The notes: generated from the sequence alone by a model not told the origin. A stretch of DNA of 64,000 bases from JAFGPL01 sp046485045 (GCA_046485045.1 JAWOHT010000200.1:62001-126000); one strand, 5' to 3'; counted from the stretch's first letter, positions 44,533 through 53,371 are shown. Made by a program: numbers and translations.

Positions 44533-45309
44533 ATGATACTGATAGATACCCACGCCCATCTCTATCTCGATAATTTTGATGCCGACCGTGAAGATGTTGT
44601 TAAGAATGCTTTAAATGCCGGGGTAGAAAAAATTGTTTTGCCAAACATTGACTCCGGGTCTGTTAATAGTATTAAAAAAGTCTGCAACAGTTATCCCGGA
44701 ATTTTTCTGCCCTTAATGGGCCTGCATCCCACTTCGGTAAAAGAAGATTTTGAAAATGAACTGAAAAATGTGGAATCTGAGCTTAAGTCATGTAAATATT
44801 TCGGTATTGGCGAAACCGGCATTGACCTGTATTGGGATAAAACCCATGTCGAATCCCAGGTAAAGGCATTTTCAAAACAAATAGAACTGGCTTTGGAATA
44901 CAGGTTGCCCATCATCATTCATGCAAGGGAATCGTTTGAACTTATTTTTAAAATACTTGATAGTTACAAATCCCACTCCCCGAAAGGTATTTTTCATGCA
45001 TTTACCGGGTCAGAAAGCCAGGCAGATAAAATCACGGGCGATTACGGATTTTTGCTTGGGATAGGCGGAATCATTACATTTAAAAATTCTTCATTGCAGC
45101 AGGTAGTTCAAAACATCGAACTGGATAATGTTGTACTTGAAACCGATTCTCCTTATCTGGCCCCGGTACCATTCAGGGGAAAGCGAAATGAAAGTGCTTA
45201 TCTGGTGCATATTGCCGAAAAAATTGCAGAATTAAAACAATGTTCCCCGGATGCAGTTGCTGCAATTACAACTTCCAATGCAAAATCACTTTTCAGTATT
45301 AACACCTGA
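44533..45309 (+). CDS. tatD: TatD family metal-dependent hydrolase
   Basis: This TIM-barrel amidohydrolase of 258 residues has metal ligands visible in order: DTHAHLYLDNF (HxH), GIGETGIDLYWD (Glu), IIIHARESF (His), GIFHAFTG (His) and LETDSPYLAP (Asp). TatD members are 3'-5' exodeoxyribonucleases or D-aminoacyl-tRNA deacylases in the cytoplasm. The gene sits next to ansA on the same strand but has its own promoter element. Confidence 0.92.
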   Translation: MILIDTHAHLYLDNFDADREDVVKNALNAGVEKIVLPNIDSGSVNSIKKVCNSYPGIFLPLMGLHPTSVKEDFENELKNVESELKSCKYFGIGETGIDLYWDKTHVESQVKAFSKQIELALEYRLPIIIHARESFELIFKILDSYKSHSPKGIFHAFTGSESQADKITGDYGFLLGIGGIITFKNSSLQQVVQNIELDNVVLETDSPYLAPVPFRGKRNESAYLVHIAEKIAELKQCSPDAVAAITTSNAKSLFSINT

Positions 45310-45351
45310 TTGTAAATGCCATTTATCAGTAATTTAGAACACGTATTTGCC

Positions 45352-45359
45352 TAAATTTG
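45352..45359 (+). promoter_or_regulatory. -7 promoter element TAAATTTG for ansA
   Basis: This is a full TAnnTTTG match ending 15 bases before the chosen ansA ATG. No good -33 box was found. It argues that the upstream in-frame TTG at 45347 is not a start. Confidence 0.4.
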
Positions 45360-45373
45360 AAAAAATTCAGGAA

Positions 45374-46411
45374 ATGGCAAACGAAAAAACTTCAATACTT
45401 ATTATTTACACCGGTGGAACCATTGGTATGATCAAAGACCCTGAATCGGGAGTGCTGAGGCCTTTCAGTTTTGAACTTATTATTAAGGCCATTCCCGAGT
45501 TGGGCAGGTTCGATTTCAACATTTCATCCTATGCATTTCATCCTCCGATTGACTCCTCAAATGTTAATCCCGACACATGGATCAGGATTTCTGAAATTAT
45601 AGAACAGAATTATCAAAAATTTGATGGGTTTGTTATATTACATGGCACCGATACTATGGCCTATTCGGCTTCTGCACTGAGTTTTATGCTCGAAAACCTT
45701 TCTAAACCGGTTATTTTCACCGGTTCTCAACTGCCCATCGACGCACTTCGTACAGACGGAAAAGAAAACCTTATCTCATCGCTCGAAATTGCGGCCTCAA
45801 AAACTGATGGGAAGGCCACCGTGCCCGAGGTATGCATCTTTTTTGAAAACAGGCTGTTCCGGGGGAACCGTACCTCAAAAAATAATGTTGATGATTTCAA
45901 TGCTTTTTTTTCTGCAAATTACCCGCCGCTTGCCGAAAGTGGTGTACATATAAAGTACAATTATCAGGCAATAATAAAAAACACAGATAGTAATTTGCCG
46001 CTTTTTGTCTATAAAAGTCTTGATACCAATATTGCCATTCTGAAAATTTTTCCAGGGATAAACCTGCCGCTGGTGCGTGCAGTTATTACCTCCCCCGGAT
46101 TAAAGGCACTGATAATAGAAACATTCGGTGCGGGCAATGCCCCCAATGCTGCATGGCTGATTGATGAGCTTAAAGCTTCATCAGACAGTGGAATTGTAAT
46201 TCTGAACATTACCCAATGCAATACAGGAAGTGTTGAAATGGGCATGTACGAAACCGGAATACAGTTGGCCCGGGCAGGAGTTGTCGGGGGAAAAGACATT
46301 ACCACCGAAGCAGCTGTGGCCAAACTTATGTATCTGCTGGCAAAGAATCTTACCCCGGAACAACTTAAAAAAAATTTAAATACATCTCTTAGAGGAGAAA
46401 TAACCTTATAA
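45374..46411 (+). CDS. ansA: Type I L-asparaginase
   Basis: AnsA hydrolyses asparagine to aspartate and ammonia. The ATG at 45374, preceded by CAGGAA, gives 345 residues. The first catalytic threonine lies in IIYTGGTIGMI; the second site is LHGTDTMAYSASALSFML; then VIFTGSQLPIDALRTDG and ENRLFRGNRTSKNNV follow. No signal peptide is present, so it is the cytoplasmic type I form. The tRNA-Ser gene lies 62 bases downstream. Confidence 0.94.
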   Translation: MANEKTSILIIYTGGTIGMIKDPESGVLRPFSFELIIKAIPELGRFDFNISSYAFHPPIDSSNVNPDTWIRISEIIEQNYQKFDGFVILHGTDTMAYSASALSFMLENLSKPVIFTGSQLPIDALRTDGKENLISSLEIAASKTDGKATVPEVCIFFENRLFRGNRTSKNNVDDFNAFFSANYPPLAESGVHIKYNYQAIIKNTDSNLPLFVYKSLDTNIAILKIFPGINLPLVRAVITSPGLKALIIETFGAGNAPNAAWLIDELKASSDSGIVILNITQCNTGSVEMGMYETGIQLARAGVVGGKDITTEAAVAKLMYLLAKNLTPEQLKKNLNTSLRGEITL

Positions 46412-46414
46412 TAA

Positions 46415-46444
46415 TTTGGATTTAAAAATTTTTTCGTAATTTTC
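46415..46444 (+). promoter_or_regulatory. Probable promoter of tRNA-Ser(GGA)
   Basis: TTTG at 46415-46418 and TAATTTTC at 46437-46444 are 18 bases apart. The -7 box has C for the final G of TAnnTTTG. It lies 30 bases before the tRNA. Confidence 0.45.
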
Positions 46445-46473
46445 GCCCTTGAAAAATCAAAGGGTTCTTTGAG

Positions 46474-46561
46474 GGAGAGGTGGCCGAGTGGACTAAGGCG
46501 CACGCCTGGAAAGTGTGTTATCGCCAAAAGCGGTACGCGGGTTCGAATCCCGCTCTCTCCG
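46474..46561 (+). tRNA. tRNA-Ser (anticodon GGA)
   Basis: This is a class II tRNA with a long variable arm. The acceptor GGAGAGG pairs with TCTCTCC (last pair G-T) and the discriminator is G. The anticodon loop CTGGAAA carries GGA. The variable arm lies between the anticodon stem and the T arm (GCGGGTTCGAATCCCGC). The gene does not encode a full CCA: G is followed by CA. Confidence 0.97.
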
Positions 46562-46685
46562 CAGGCAATGCTTTATGAGAAATGATTTTTATTTTTTAAG
46601 TTTGCCCGGAGAGAAGAATAAGAAATTTCTGTTTTAAAAGAGATAATTTTTTATTTAAAATTCCACAATATCTGATGTTTTTAAT

Positions 46686-46693
46686 TAAGTTTG
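46686..46693 (+). promoter_or_regulatory. -7 promoter element TAAGTTTG for the exbB operon
   Basis: This is a full TAnnTTTG match with a leader of about 55 bases before the exbB ATG. The region around it is very AT-rich. Confidence 0.5.
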
Positions 46694-46752
46694 TGATTTA
46701 TAAATATTTAAAATAATTTGAAAGTTTAATAATTAAAATTCAATAACAGGTC

Positions 46753-47565
46753 ATGAAAAAAATTTGTACGTATTTAGCAGTATTAGGGATACTTACTTTG
46801 GGAGTATCAAAAGCTCTTAATGCACAGACAACTGAAACACCGGCAACTACTGACACTGCCGAGATGGTCGAAACCAGTCTGGTTGAGGGGGCACAACAGG
46901 AAGCTGTTGAGGAAGCCGCCGCTGTAAGACAACCCATTCACCAGCAGATTAAAAAAATCTTTATTGATGGTGGCGCCGGCTTTATGGCAACATTGTTGTT
47001 ATGCTTTATTTTCGGTCTGGCACTTTCTATTGAAAGAATTATTTACCTGAACCTTGCAACTACCAACACCAATAAACTACTTGACAAGGTTGAAGAAGCC
47101 CTTGAATCAGGCGGGGTTGAAGCTGCAAAAGAAGTATGCCGCAATACACGCGGGCCTGTTGCCAGCATATTTTATCAGGGCCTTGAAAGAATAGACCAGG
47201 GGCTTGATATTGTTGAAAAATCAATTATCTCTTACGGAAGTGTACAGATGGGCCTTCTTGAGAAGAACCTCAGCTGGATATCACTGTTTATTACCGTTGC
47301 CCCTATGTTAGGGTTCTTAGGAACCGTAATTGGTATGATCATGGCATTCGACTCGATTAAACAGTTGGGCGATATCAATGCTGCTGCAGTTGCCGGCCCT
47401 ATCGGTGTTGCACTTATTACAACAGCAGGTGGTCTTATTGTTGCAACCATTCTTCAGGTTTTCTACAACTACCTGATTTCGAAAATTGATGCTATTGTTA
47501 ACAGCATGGAAGATTCGTCCATTACCCTGATGGATATCCTGATTAAACACAACCTTAAAAAATAG
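46753..47565 (+). CDS. exbB: MotA/TolQ/ExbB proton channel family protein
   Basis: This is an inner-membrane proton channel subunit of 270 residues. It starts with a cleavable-looking signal (YLAVLGILTLGVSKALNAQ) and a Thr/Glu/Ala-rich stretch. Three TolQ-type membrane helices follow: FMATLLLCFIFGLALSIERI, SWISLFITVAPMLGFLGTVI, and GPIGVALITTAGGLIVATIL. The channel motif GLLGTVxGM appears as GFLGTVIGMIMAF. It energises an outer-membrane process from the proton gradient with the two ExbD proteins downstream. The periplasmic N-terminal extension is a Bacteroidota feature. Confidence 0.92.
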   Translation: MKKICTYLAVLGILTLGVSKALNAQTTETPATTDTAEMVETSLVEGAQQEAVEEAAAVRQPIHQQIKKIFIDGGAGFMATLLLCFIFGLALSIERIIYLNLATTNTNKLLDKVEEALESGGVEAAKEVCRNTRGPVASIFYQGLERIDQGLDIVEKSIISYGSVQMGLLEKNLSWISLFITVAPMLGFLGTVIGMIMAFDSIKQLGDINAAAVAGPIGVALITTAGGLIVATILQVFYNYLISKIDAIVNSMEDSSITLMDILIKHNLKK

Positions 47566-47570
47566 GCATT

Positions 47571-48017
47571 ATGTTGAATAATTATCAAAAGATTATATCT
47601 ATCTTCCTATACATTCTGATGGCACTGGGACTGATCTTTGGGGCAATATTCTACCTCGGGGGTGTAGTACCTGGCACAGAAGGCACTTCTGTTGAGGAAC
47701 CTTTAATTACAGAAAAATTCCTCTTTATGGCATATATTTACTTTGCCATTGCTGCTGCATTGGCATTGGTATTCCCGATATTCTATATTGTTACCCACCC
47801 GGCCAAGGTGAAAAACGTGCTCATATCATTGCTCGTGTTTGCCATAGTCCTGGTGATAGGATACATTTTAGGTTCCGATCAGCAACTGGCCTCCAATCCT
47901 GAGATTACAGGCACTACCCTGAAACTTGTTGATTCGGGATTAAAAGCAGCATACCTGTTTCTTGGCCTGGCAATTATCGGTGTTATATATTCTGAATTAT
48001 CAAGTATTTTTAGATAA
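47571..48017 (+). CDS. Four-helix membrane protein of unknown function in an ExbBD operon
   Basis: This small protein of 148 residues has four hydrophobic helices at roughly 7-29, 49-72, 81-101 and 120-145. I recognise no domain. It starts five bases after the exbB stop and precedes two exbD genes, so it is probably part of the same proton-driven complex. The loop after helix 1 (VVPGTEGTSVEEPLITEKF) would face the periplasm. It may be an accessory subunit, which is inference from position only. Confidence 0.75.
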   Translation: MLNNYQKIISIFLYILMALGLIFGAIFYLGGVVPGTEGTSVEEPLITEKFLFMAYIYFAIAAALALVFPIFYIVTHPAKVKNVLISLLVFAIVLVIGYILGSDQQLASNPEITGTTLKLVDSGLKAAYLFLGLAIIGVIYSELSSIFR

Positions 48018-48025
48018 AAAATCAT

Positions 48026-48054
48026 AAAGCTGGTACATTTTTTGTACCAGCTTT
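48026..48054 (+). terminator. Strong hairpin inside the exbB-exbD operon
   Basis: A perfect 12-base stem AAAGCTGGTACA / TGTACCAGCTTT has a loop of five T. The tail is only TATATA, so it is a weak terminator or an attenuator/processing site between the 148-residue protein gene and exbD. Confidence 0.6.
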
Positions 48055-48072
48055 TATATAAAATAAACAGAA

Positions 48073-48669
48073 ATGGCTAAAAGACGACTACCGGAAGTAA
48101 ATTCAGGCTCGATGGCAGATATTGCCTTTCAGTTGCTTATATTCTTCATTATTACCACTACTATGGACACCGATGCGGGGTTGTTCAGAACGCTCCCGCC
48201 GATGCCCGAGAATAATGATATTGAGCAGAAGGAGATATTAGAAAGAAACGTTTTTGTGGTTTTGGTAAACAAAAACAACCAGTTACTTGTCGAAAACGAA
48301 CTGATTGATATCAGGGATTTAAGGACAAGGGCAAAAGAGTTTATCGATAATCCGAATAACGCAAGTAACCTACCCGAAAAAGTCGTGACCGAGATTAATT
48401 ACATTGGCTCTTTACCAATTACCAAATTTCATGTTATCTCACTCCAGAACGACAGAGGAACATCTTATAAAACGTATCTTGCCGTACAAAATGAGCTTAC
48501 GGCAGCATACAATGAACTGAGAAACGAACTTGCCATGCGCAAGTTTAATATGGCTTACGATGATTTCAAAGGTGAGGACGGCAAGGAAGACCCCCGTAAA
48601 ATTGCCATAAATGATGTTTATCCGCTAAGGATATCTGAAGCAGAACCACGTAATATAGGAGGGAATTAA
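48073..48669 (+). CDS. exbD: ExbD/TolR family biopolymer transport protein (first copy)
   Basis: This protein of 198 residues has one membrane helix near the N-terminus (MADIAFQLLIFFIITTTM) with the key Asp of the helix start, then a periplasmic domain. PEVNSGSMADIAF is the typical ExbD entry in Bacteroidota. The periplasmic part is longer than in classical ExbD (about 140) and ends in an acidic, hydrophilic tail. It pairs with ExbB upstream and a second ExbD one base downstream. Confidence 0.92.
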   Translation: MAKRRLPEVNSGSMADIAFQLLIFFIITTTMDTDAGLFRTLPPMPENNDIEQKEILERNVFVVLVNKNNQLLVENELIDIRDLRTRAKEFIDNPNNASNLPEKVVTEINYIGSLPITKFHVISLQNDRGTSYKTYLAVQNELTAAYNELRNELAMRKFNMAYDDFKGEDGKEDPRKIAINDVYPLRISEAEPRNIGGN

Positions 48670-48670
48670 A

Positions 48671-49153
48671 ATGGCAAAGTTTAGAAAAAAAGGCAAAGGG
48701 GCACTACCGGCAGTATCAACTGCTTCGTTGCCCGATATCGTGTTCCTGTTGCTCATCTTCTTCATTATTACTTCAACAATGAGGGAGACTGATCTAAAAG
48801 TCAGGTACCTGACCCCGTTTGGAACTGAAATAAAAAAGCTTGAAAAAAAATCATTGGTGAGCTATATACACATCGGAAGACCAGCTGACCCAAAACTGGG
48901 GACAGCCCCGCGTATTCAGTTGAACGATGCATTTGCAACTCCAGACAAAATACGCGAATTTATTGCCAGTGAAAGACAAAACATGTCTGAAGCAGACCGA
49001 AACAAAATGTCGGTCTCGCTTAAAGCCGACGGTGAGATTGATATGGGTATTATTACCGATGTAAAACAGGAACTTCGCAAGGCAAGTGCCCTCAAGGTGA
49101 ATTACTCTACAAGAAAGGGCACTCAAAATTTGATCTTTGAAAACCTGAGATAG
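48671..49153 (+). CDS. exbD: ExbD/TolR family biopolymer transport protein (second copy)
   Basis: This protein of 160 residues has a basic N-terminus, then the membrane helix ASLPDIVFLLLIFFIITSTM with the conserved Asp, then a periplasmic domain ending DVKQELRKASALKVNYST. It follows the first exbD after one base, so translation is coupled. Two unlike ExbD subunits are common in Bacteroidota Exb systems. A strong terminator closes the operon just after it. Confidence 0.92.
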   Translation: MAKFRKKGKGALPAVSTASLPDIVFLLLIFFIITSTMRETDLKVRYLTPFGTEIKKLEKKSLVSYIHIGRPADPKLGTAPRIQLNDAFATPDKIREFIASERQNMSEADRNKMSVSLKADGEIDMGIITDVKQELRKASALKVNYSTRKGTQNLIFENLR

Positions 49154-49168
49154 AAATTAAAATGTACC

Positions 49169-49201
49169 AAAAAAAGCTGTCTGTCCTGGACAGCTTTTTT
49201 T
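49169..49201 (+). terminator. Terminator of the exbB operon
   Basis: GCTGTC at 49176-49181 pairs with GACAGC at 49189-49194. The stem is extended by seven A before and seven T after. This is a textbook, probably bidirectional, intrinsic terminator 15 bases after the exbD stop. Confidence 0.85.
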
Positions 49202-49449
49202 GTTTTACAAGAGTTCCTATATGATACATTTTATTGCTTTTGCAGCTTTTTAGAAGAGCGGCAACCAAATCCATTATTCCATTGTGAACTATAAAGGCCA
49301 ATCATGTGTAAGTAATCACAAAACAATATTTTAAATTTACCCCCTGTTGCCGACATATAACCTTGCTTTATGCATGTTTGATAACCCGATTTGCAAAGCA
49401 TAAAAAACTTTAATATCATTGTGGTTACAGATTAAATCTTGATGAAAAG
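49202..49449. other. Intergenic region before the glycosyltransferase gene
   Basis: These ~250 bases follow the exb terminator. No gene, full -7 element or strong hairpin was seen; the short open frames here lack codon character and ribosome sites. Confidence 0.4.
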
Positions 49450-50589
49450 GTGAATATATTTGATTTTCTGACTATTAACACAGAAATAATATTATTGGTT
49501 GTATTTTGTGCGTCTCTGCTTATCCAATTGATATATTATACAGGCATTTATTCACGCTTTGTTTTTTATAAAAAACCTGCATTAAATGTCGGACAGGAGC
49601 CCGTTTCTGTTGTTATATGTGCAAGAAACGAAGCCGATAACCTTGACATTAACCTGCCGGTAATTCTTTCCCAGGATTATCCAATATTCGAAGTTATAGT
49701 TGTGAACGATTGTTCAAATGACCATACCGACGAAGTACTCAGAAAATACCTGAAAATATTCAGCCATTTACGAACAACCAGTATTACCGAGGATAAAAAA
49801 TTTACCCATGGTAAAAAACTTGCATTGACAATTGGGATCAAAGCCGCTAAATACGAATTGTTGCTATTAACAGATGCAGACTGCAAACCATTAAGCAACC
49901 AATGGATTTTAACCATGCAACGTAATTTGCCGGCCGATAAGTCAATCGTGCTGGGTTATGGTGGGTATTACCGTAAAAAAGGAGTGTTAAATAACTACAT
50001 AAGGTACGACACCCTTGTTATTGCAATACAGTATTTTAGCTATGCCCTTAGTGGTAATCCATATATGGGTGTAGGCAGGAACCTTGCCTACCGCAAATCG
50101 CTTTTTTTCGCCAATAAAGGATTTGCCAGCCATTATTCACTTTTGTCGGGAGACGATGACCTGTTTATTAGTGAAACAGCTAATAAAACAAATACAGCAG
50201 TTGAGTTTTCGCACGATAGCCATACCCGCTCCGATTCAGAATCTACCTTTAGAGACTGGGCCAAACAAAAAAGAAGGCACCTTACAACATCTCCGCGATA
50301 CAGGATGAAGCACAAACTAATGCTTGGCGGGGAGGTATTCAGCAGGCTACTGTACTATACTTCGTTTATTTTATTATCATTACTTTTCCCTTTTTCAGTA
50401 TTTGTAACAGCAGCCTTTGGTTTAAGGCTCATCTTGCAGACAATATGGTTAAAAAAAGCAATGAAGCTTTTGAATGAGAAGAATTTGTTACTATCTTCAC
50501 TCTTTTATGACTTTTTTTCTTTGTTTATAATTTTTATCCTTTATATTTCAGTAAGATTAAGATTCAAGAGGCGAAAGCAATGGAAGTAA
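49450..50589 (+). CDS. Family 2 glycosyltransferase, membrane-bound
   Basis: This protein of 379 residues has an N-terminal membrane helix (IILLVVFCASLLIQLIYYTG) and a GT-A fold. Motifs are VSVVICARNEADNLDINLP, VIVVNDCSNDHTDEVL, and the metal-binding LLLTDADCKP (DxD-like). An acceptor region GVGRNLAYRKSLFF and SGDDDLFI follow, with QKRRH in the position of QxxRW. Two C-terminal membrane segments follow. This fits a processive inverting GT2 that makes a cell-surface glycan or glycolipid. The GTG start is the only good one near the N-terminus and an AAAAGG lies close by. It overlaps the sigma-factor gene by ten bases. Confidence 0.85.
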   Translation: MNIFDFLTINTEIILLVVFCASLLIQLIYYTGIYSRFVFYKKPALNVGQEPVSVVICARNEADNLDINLPVILSQDYPIFEVIVVNDCSNDHTDEVLRKYLKIFSHLRTTSITEDKKFTHGKKLALTIGIKAAKYELLLLTDADCKPLSNQWILTMQRNLPADKSIVLGYGGYYRKKGVLNNYIRYDTLVIAIQYFSYALSGNPYMGVGRNLAYRKSLFFANKGFASHYSLLSGDDDLFISETANKTNTAVEFSHDSHTRSDSESTFRDWAKQKRRHLTTSPRYRMKHKLMLGGEVFSRLLYYTSFILLSLLFPFSVFVTAAFGLRLILQTIWLKKAMKLLNEKNLLLSSLFYDFFSLFIIFILYISVRLRFKRRKQWK

Positions 50590-51179
50590 ATACCAATTTA
50601 TCAGAGAAAGCGCAACGGGATTATATTTTGGTACAGAAAGCAAATTCTGGAGACCAGAAGGCATATGCAGAATTGCTTGGCAGGTATCGTGACGCCATTT
50701 ATTATATGTTGCTCAAAATGGTAAATAATGCCAGCGATGCCGAAGATCTTACCATAGAGGCTTTTGGCAAGGCGTTTAAAAACATCCAGCAGTATGCCCC
50801 TAATTATGCTTTCAGCACATGGTTGTTTAAGATAGCCACCAACAATTGTATAGATTTTATAAGGAAAAAAAAGGCAAACCATGTTTCTCTTGACCAGAAT
50901 GATGGCGAGCACGAGAAAGCATCCATTGATATACAGGCGCCGATTATGGATCCTGAAGAAACGATGATAAATGAGCAGAAGGTGAAAATGATGCGCGCCG
51001 TTGTTGACAAACTTAAACCCAGGTACAGGAAACTTATTGAACTACGGTACTTTAGCGAGCTCTCTTACGAAGAAATTGCCGAGGAGCTGGAATTGCCGAT
51101 AGGAACCGTTAAGGCACAGTTATTCAGGGCAAGAGAGTTGCTGGCCAATATCCTTAAAACTGTTAATGGTAAGATGTAA
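50580..51179 (+). CDS. ECF-type RNA polymerase sigma factor
   Basis: This protein of 199 residues has sigma region 2 (AEDLTIEAFGKAFKNIQQY, FSTWLFKIATNNCIDFIRKK) and region 4 (LIELRYFSELSYEEIAEELE, PIGTVKAQLFRARELL). The linker is short and no region 1 or 3 exists, so it is group 4 (ECF). No anti-sigma gene is adjacent. Its start overlaps the glycosyltransferase stop by ten bases and rsmG follows 44 bases later. PorX is known to act with an ECF sigma (SigP) in Porphyromonas; whether this is that sigma cannot be told here. Confidence 0.92.
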   Translation: MEVNTNLSEKAQRDYILVQKANSGDQKAYAELLGRYRDAIYYMLLKMVNNASDAEDLTIEAFGKAFKNIQQYAPNYAFSTWLFKIATNNCIDFIRKKKANHVSLDQNDGEHEKASIDIQAPIMDPEETMINEQKVKMMRAVVDKLKPRYRKLIELRYFSELSYEEIAEELELPIGTVKAQLFRARELLANILKTVNGKM

Positions 51180-51223
51180 CCTCCTTAAACCGGCATGGCA
51201 ATGCTTTTCGTTTTTCTTGCAGG

Positions 51224-51847
51224 ATGGAAATCATATTAAAATATTTCAAAGAACTTGATCAGTCACAGGTAATCAGGTTTATTAAATTAGAGAAAATCTA
51301 TCGGGAATGGAACTCAAAAATTAATGTCATTTCACGTAAAGATATTGACCAGCTTTATCTGCATCATGTATTACATTCACTTGCCATTGCTTGTATCATA
51401 AATTTTAAGAAGGGGACAAAAATATTGGATGCAGGTACAGGTGGAGGATTCCCGGGTATCCCCCTTGCAATATTTTTCCCCGATGTTCATTTTGTACTTG
51501 CAGATTCCATAGCAAAAAAAATCCTGGTAGTTGATGAGGTGATTAAGGAGCTGGGATTGTCTAATTGCAGAACTGCTGTTTCGAGGGTAGAAAATATTAA
51601 CGAAAAATTTGATTTTGTCGTATCCAGGGCTGTCACCGACTTGCCGGAATTTTTGACATGGACAGCCGGAAAAATAATCGAAAGAGGGATTAATAAATTA
51701 AAAAATGGTGTATTGTACCTTAAAGGAGGTGATATTGATACTGAACTCAGGAAAATAAAAAACAAATGGCAGGTTTTTCCTATTGCTTCTTTCTTTAGTG
51801 AAGAGTTTTTCGAATTGAAAAAAATTGTACATCTAACAGCTCATTAA
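51224..51847 (+). CDS. rsmG: 16S rRNA (guanine527-N7)-methyltransferase RsmG
   Basis: RsmG (GidB) methylates G527 of 16S rRNA with S-adenosylmethionine. At 207 residues it is typical. The conserved YREWNSKINVISRKDIDQLY and HHVLHSLAIA precede the SAM motif LDAGTGGGFPGIPLAIFFP. FDFVVSRAVTDLPEFL holds the RAV signature. It follows the sigma factor on the same strand. Loss of function of this gene elsewhere gives low-level streptomycin resistance. Confidence 0.95.
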   Translation: MEIILKYFKELDQSQVIRFIKLEKIYREWNSKINVISRKDIDQLYLHHVLHSLAIACIINFKKGTKILDAGTGGGFPGIPLAIFFPDVHFVLADSIAKKILVVDEVIKELGLSNCRTAVSRVENINEKFDFVVSRAVTDLPEFLTWTAGKIIERGINKLKNGVLYLKGGDIDTELRKIKNKWQVFPIASFFSEEFFELKKIVHLTAH

Positions 51848-51870
51848 ATTTTTCGCATTCACTATAATGG

Positions 51871-52665
51871 TTATATCTTAACCCCTATAACAGTGATATC
51901 GTCAACCTGAGCATTGTCCTGCATCCAGTCTGTAAGGTTTTTTTCAAGCCAATCTTTTTGTTTGTCCATAGAGTTCTGGTAGATATTCAATAAAAGATGG
52001 CTGAACCTTTTATTCATAAATTTTTTACGGTTTTCTCCCCCAAACTGATCGCTATATCCATCTGTACACAAATAAATTACATCTCCGTGGCTGATTGAAA
52101 AATTCTGCCTGGTGAAGAATAAATTCTCTTTATCCGCTTGTCCAGCAGTTATATGGTCGGCCCTGTATATCTCAAGGTTATTATTAGAAATAACATATAA
52201 AGAATTATACGCACCGGTAAACTGTGCCTCCATCTTTTCACTGTCAATAATGCATAGTGAGATATCAATTCTATCTTGATATTGATTATTAAAGTGATTT
52301 TTCTGAAAGCATTGTATCATTTTTTCTCTTAGCAGTTCAAGAATTTCATCTGAATTATGCTTGCCGTCTTTATATACAATTTCATTCAAAAAAAACATCC
52401 CGGCCATACTTACCAAAGCTCCATGAACCCCATGACCAGAAGCATCTCCAACAGCTATAAAAATCTTTTGGTTTTTGGTAGCCAGCCAGTAAAAATCTCC
52501 GGCTGAGTGGTTTTTGGGTTTAAAAAAGATAAAATGCTCAGGAAACAGCAGTTGAAATAAATCATCATGGGGTAGCAAATATGACTGAATAATGCTCGCA
52601 AAGTAATCAATATCGGGGGAGTCAGTACCATGTAGTAAGATTCTGTTTTCAGCTTCAGTACTCAT
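51871..52665 (-). CDS. Stand-alone SpoIIE-type PP2C phosphatase
   Basis: This cytoplasmic protein of 264 residues is nearly all PP2C domain with no sensor. Metal-binding motifs are SAGDFYWLA, VGDASGHGVHGALVSMAG, DRIDISLCIID and CTDGYSDQFGGENRKK. It would dephosphorylate a Ser/Thr-phosphorylated anti-sigma antagonist or similar target. The catalytic domain is close in type to that of the propeller sensor at 16310-19483. It is divergent from a lone response regulator 221 bases away, so the two may share a regulatory region and pathway. Confidence 0.88.
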   Translation of the reverse strand: MSTEAENRILLHGTDSPDIDYFASIIQSYLLPHDDLFQLLFPEHFIFFKPKNHSAGDFYWLATKNQKIFIAVGDASGHGVHGALVSMAGMFFLNEIVYKDGKHNSDEILELLREKMIQCFQKNHFNNQYQDRIDISLCIIDSEKMEAQFTGAYNSLYVISNNNLEIYRADHITAGQADKENLFFTRQNFSISHGDVIYLCTDGYSDQFGGENRKKFMNKRFSHLLLNIYQNSMDKQKDWLEKNLTDWMQDNAQVDDITVIGVKI

Positions 52666-52886
52666 ATTATTCAGAATAGTGAGTTTTGGTTTGAATGTAT
52701 ATATGCATCTAAATTAATGCATTAACTATCAAGCCTAAATAATTTATAAAAAATCAAAACTATAATAAAACGAAGGTAATTATAAAATCAAATTTTTTAC
52801 AGTTTTAAATGGTATTGTTAATATTTCATTTGATTCTTAATTGTCTTTCATTTTCATATGCTATAAATTCGGTAAAATTTTTATAA
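52666..52886. other. Intergenic region between divergent PP2C and response-regulator genes
   Basis: These 221 AT-rich bases hold both promoters. No full TAnnTTTG element was found on either strand, so the promoters are not resolved. No hairpin of note. Confidence 0.4.
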
Positions 52887-53267
52887 ATGAAAAATAATCT
52901 GATTCTTATTGTTGAAGATGATTCAGTGAGCTGTGAACTGTTTAGAGAACTCTTTAAAAAAGAAAATATTAAATCATTTCTTATCGTTAATAATGGAGAA
53001 AAGGCCATTGAAATTTGCAAATCTGTTGATGATGTAAAATTAGTTCTGATGGACTATAAACTGCCTGGTATAGATGGTTGTGAAGCGTTTAAGGAGATCA
53101 GGATGATTCGGAAAAATCTGCCTGTGGTTATTCAAACTGCCTATGTCTTCAACGGAGATAGAGATTTATTTTTAGATTTCGGATTTGACGACTTTATTAG
53201 CAAACCCATCATTGCGGAGGAACTTATTTCAATTGTTAAAAAATATTGCGGATACAATCTAAATTGA
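52887..53267 (+). CDS. Single-domain response regulator (CheY-like receiver)
   Basis: This receiver protein of 126 residues has no output domain. Acidic Glu10, Asp11 and Asp12, phosphoacceptor Asp56 in LVLMDYKLPG, Thr84 and Lys106 (SKP) are all present, so it can be phosphorylated. It must act by protein contact. The divergent PP2C gene and the orphan NtrY-like kinase 44 kb away are possible partners, but nothing shows it. A tRNA gene follows. Confidence 0.9.
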   Translation: MKNNLILIVEDDSVSCELFRELFKKENIKSFLIVNNGEKAIEICKSVDDVKLVLMDYKLPGIDGCEAFKEIRMIRKNLPVVIQTAYVFNGDRDLFLDFGFDDFISKPIIAEELISIVKKYCGYNLN

Positions 53268-53341
53268 ACATCGTTGCATATTGGCCTAAAGTGGATATCA
53301 TAATTATTTAAAAATTCCTTTTTATAATTTATTTTTAATGC

Positions 53342-53371
53342 TTGTGTTTGTAAATTGATTTTATACTTTTG
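53342..53371 (+). promoter_or_regulatory. Promoter of tRNA-Ser(GCT)
   Basis: TTG at 53342-53344 and TACTTTTG at 53364-53371 are 19 bases apart, the usual spacing of the Bacteroidota sigma factor. The tRNA begins 19 bases later. Confidence 0.65.
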
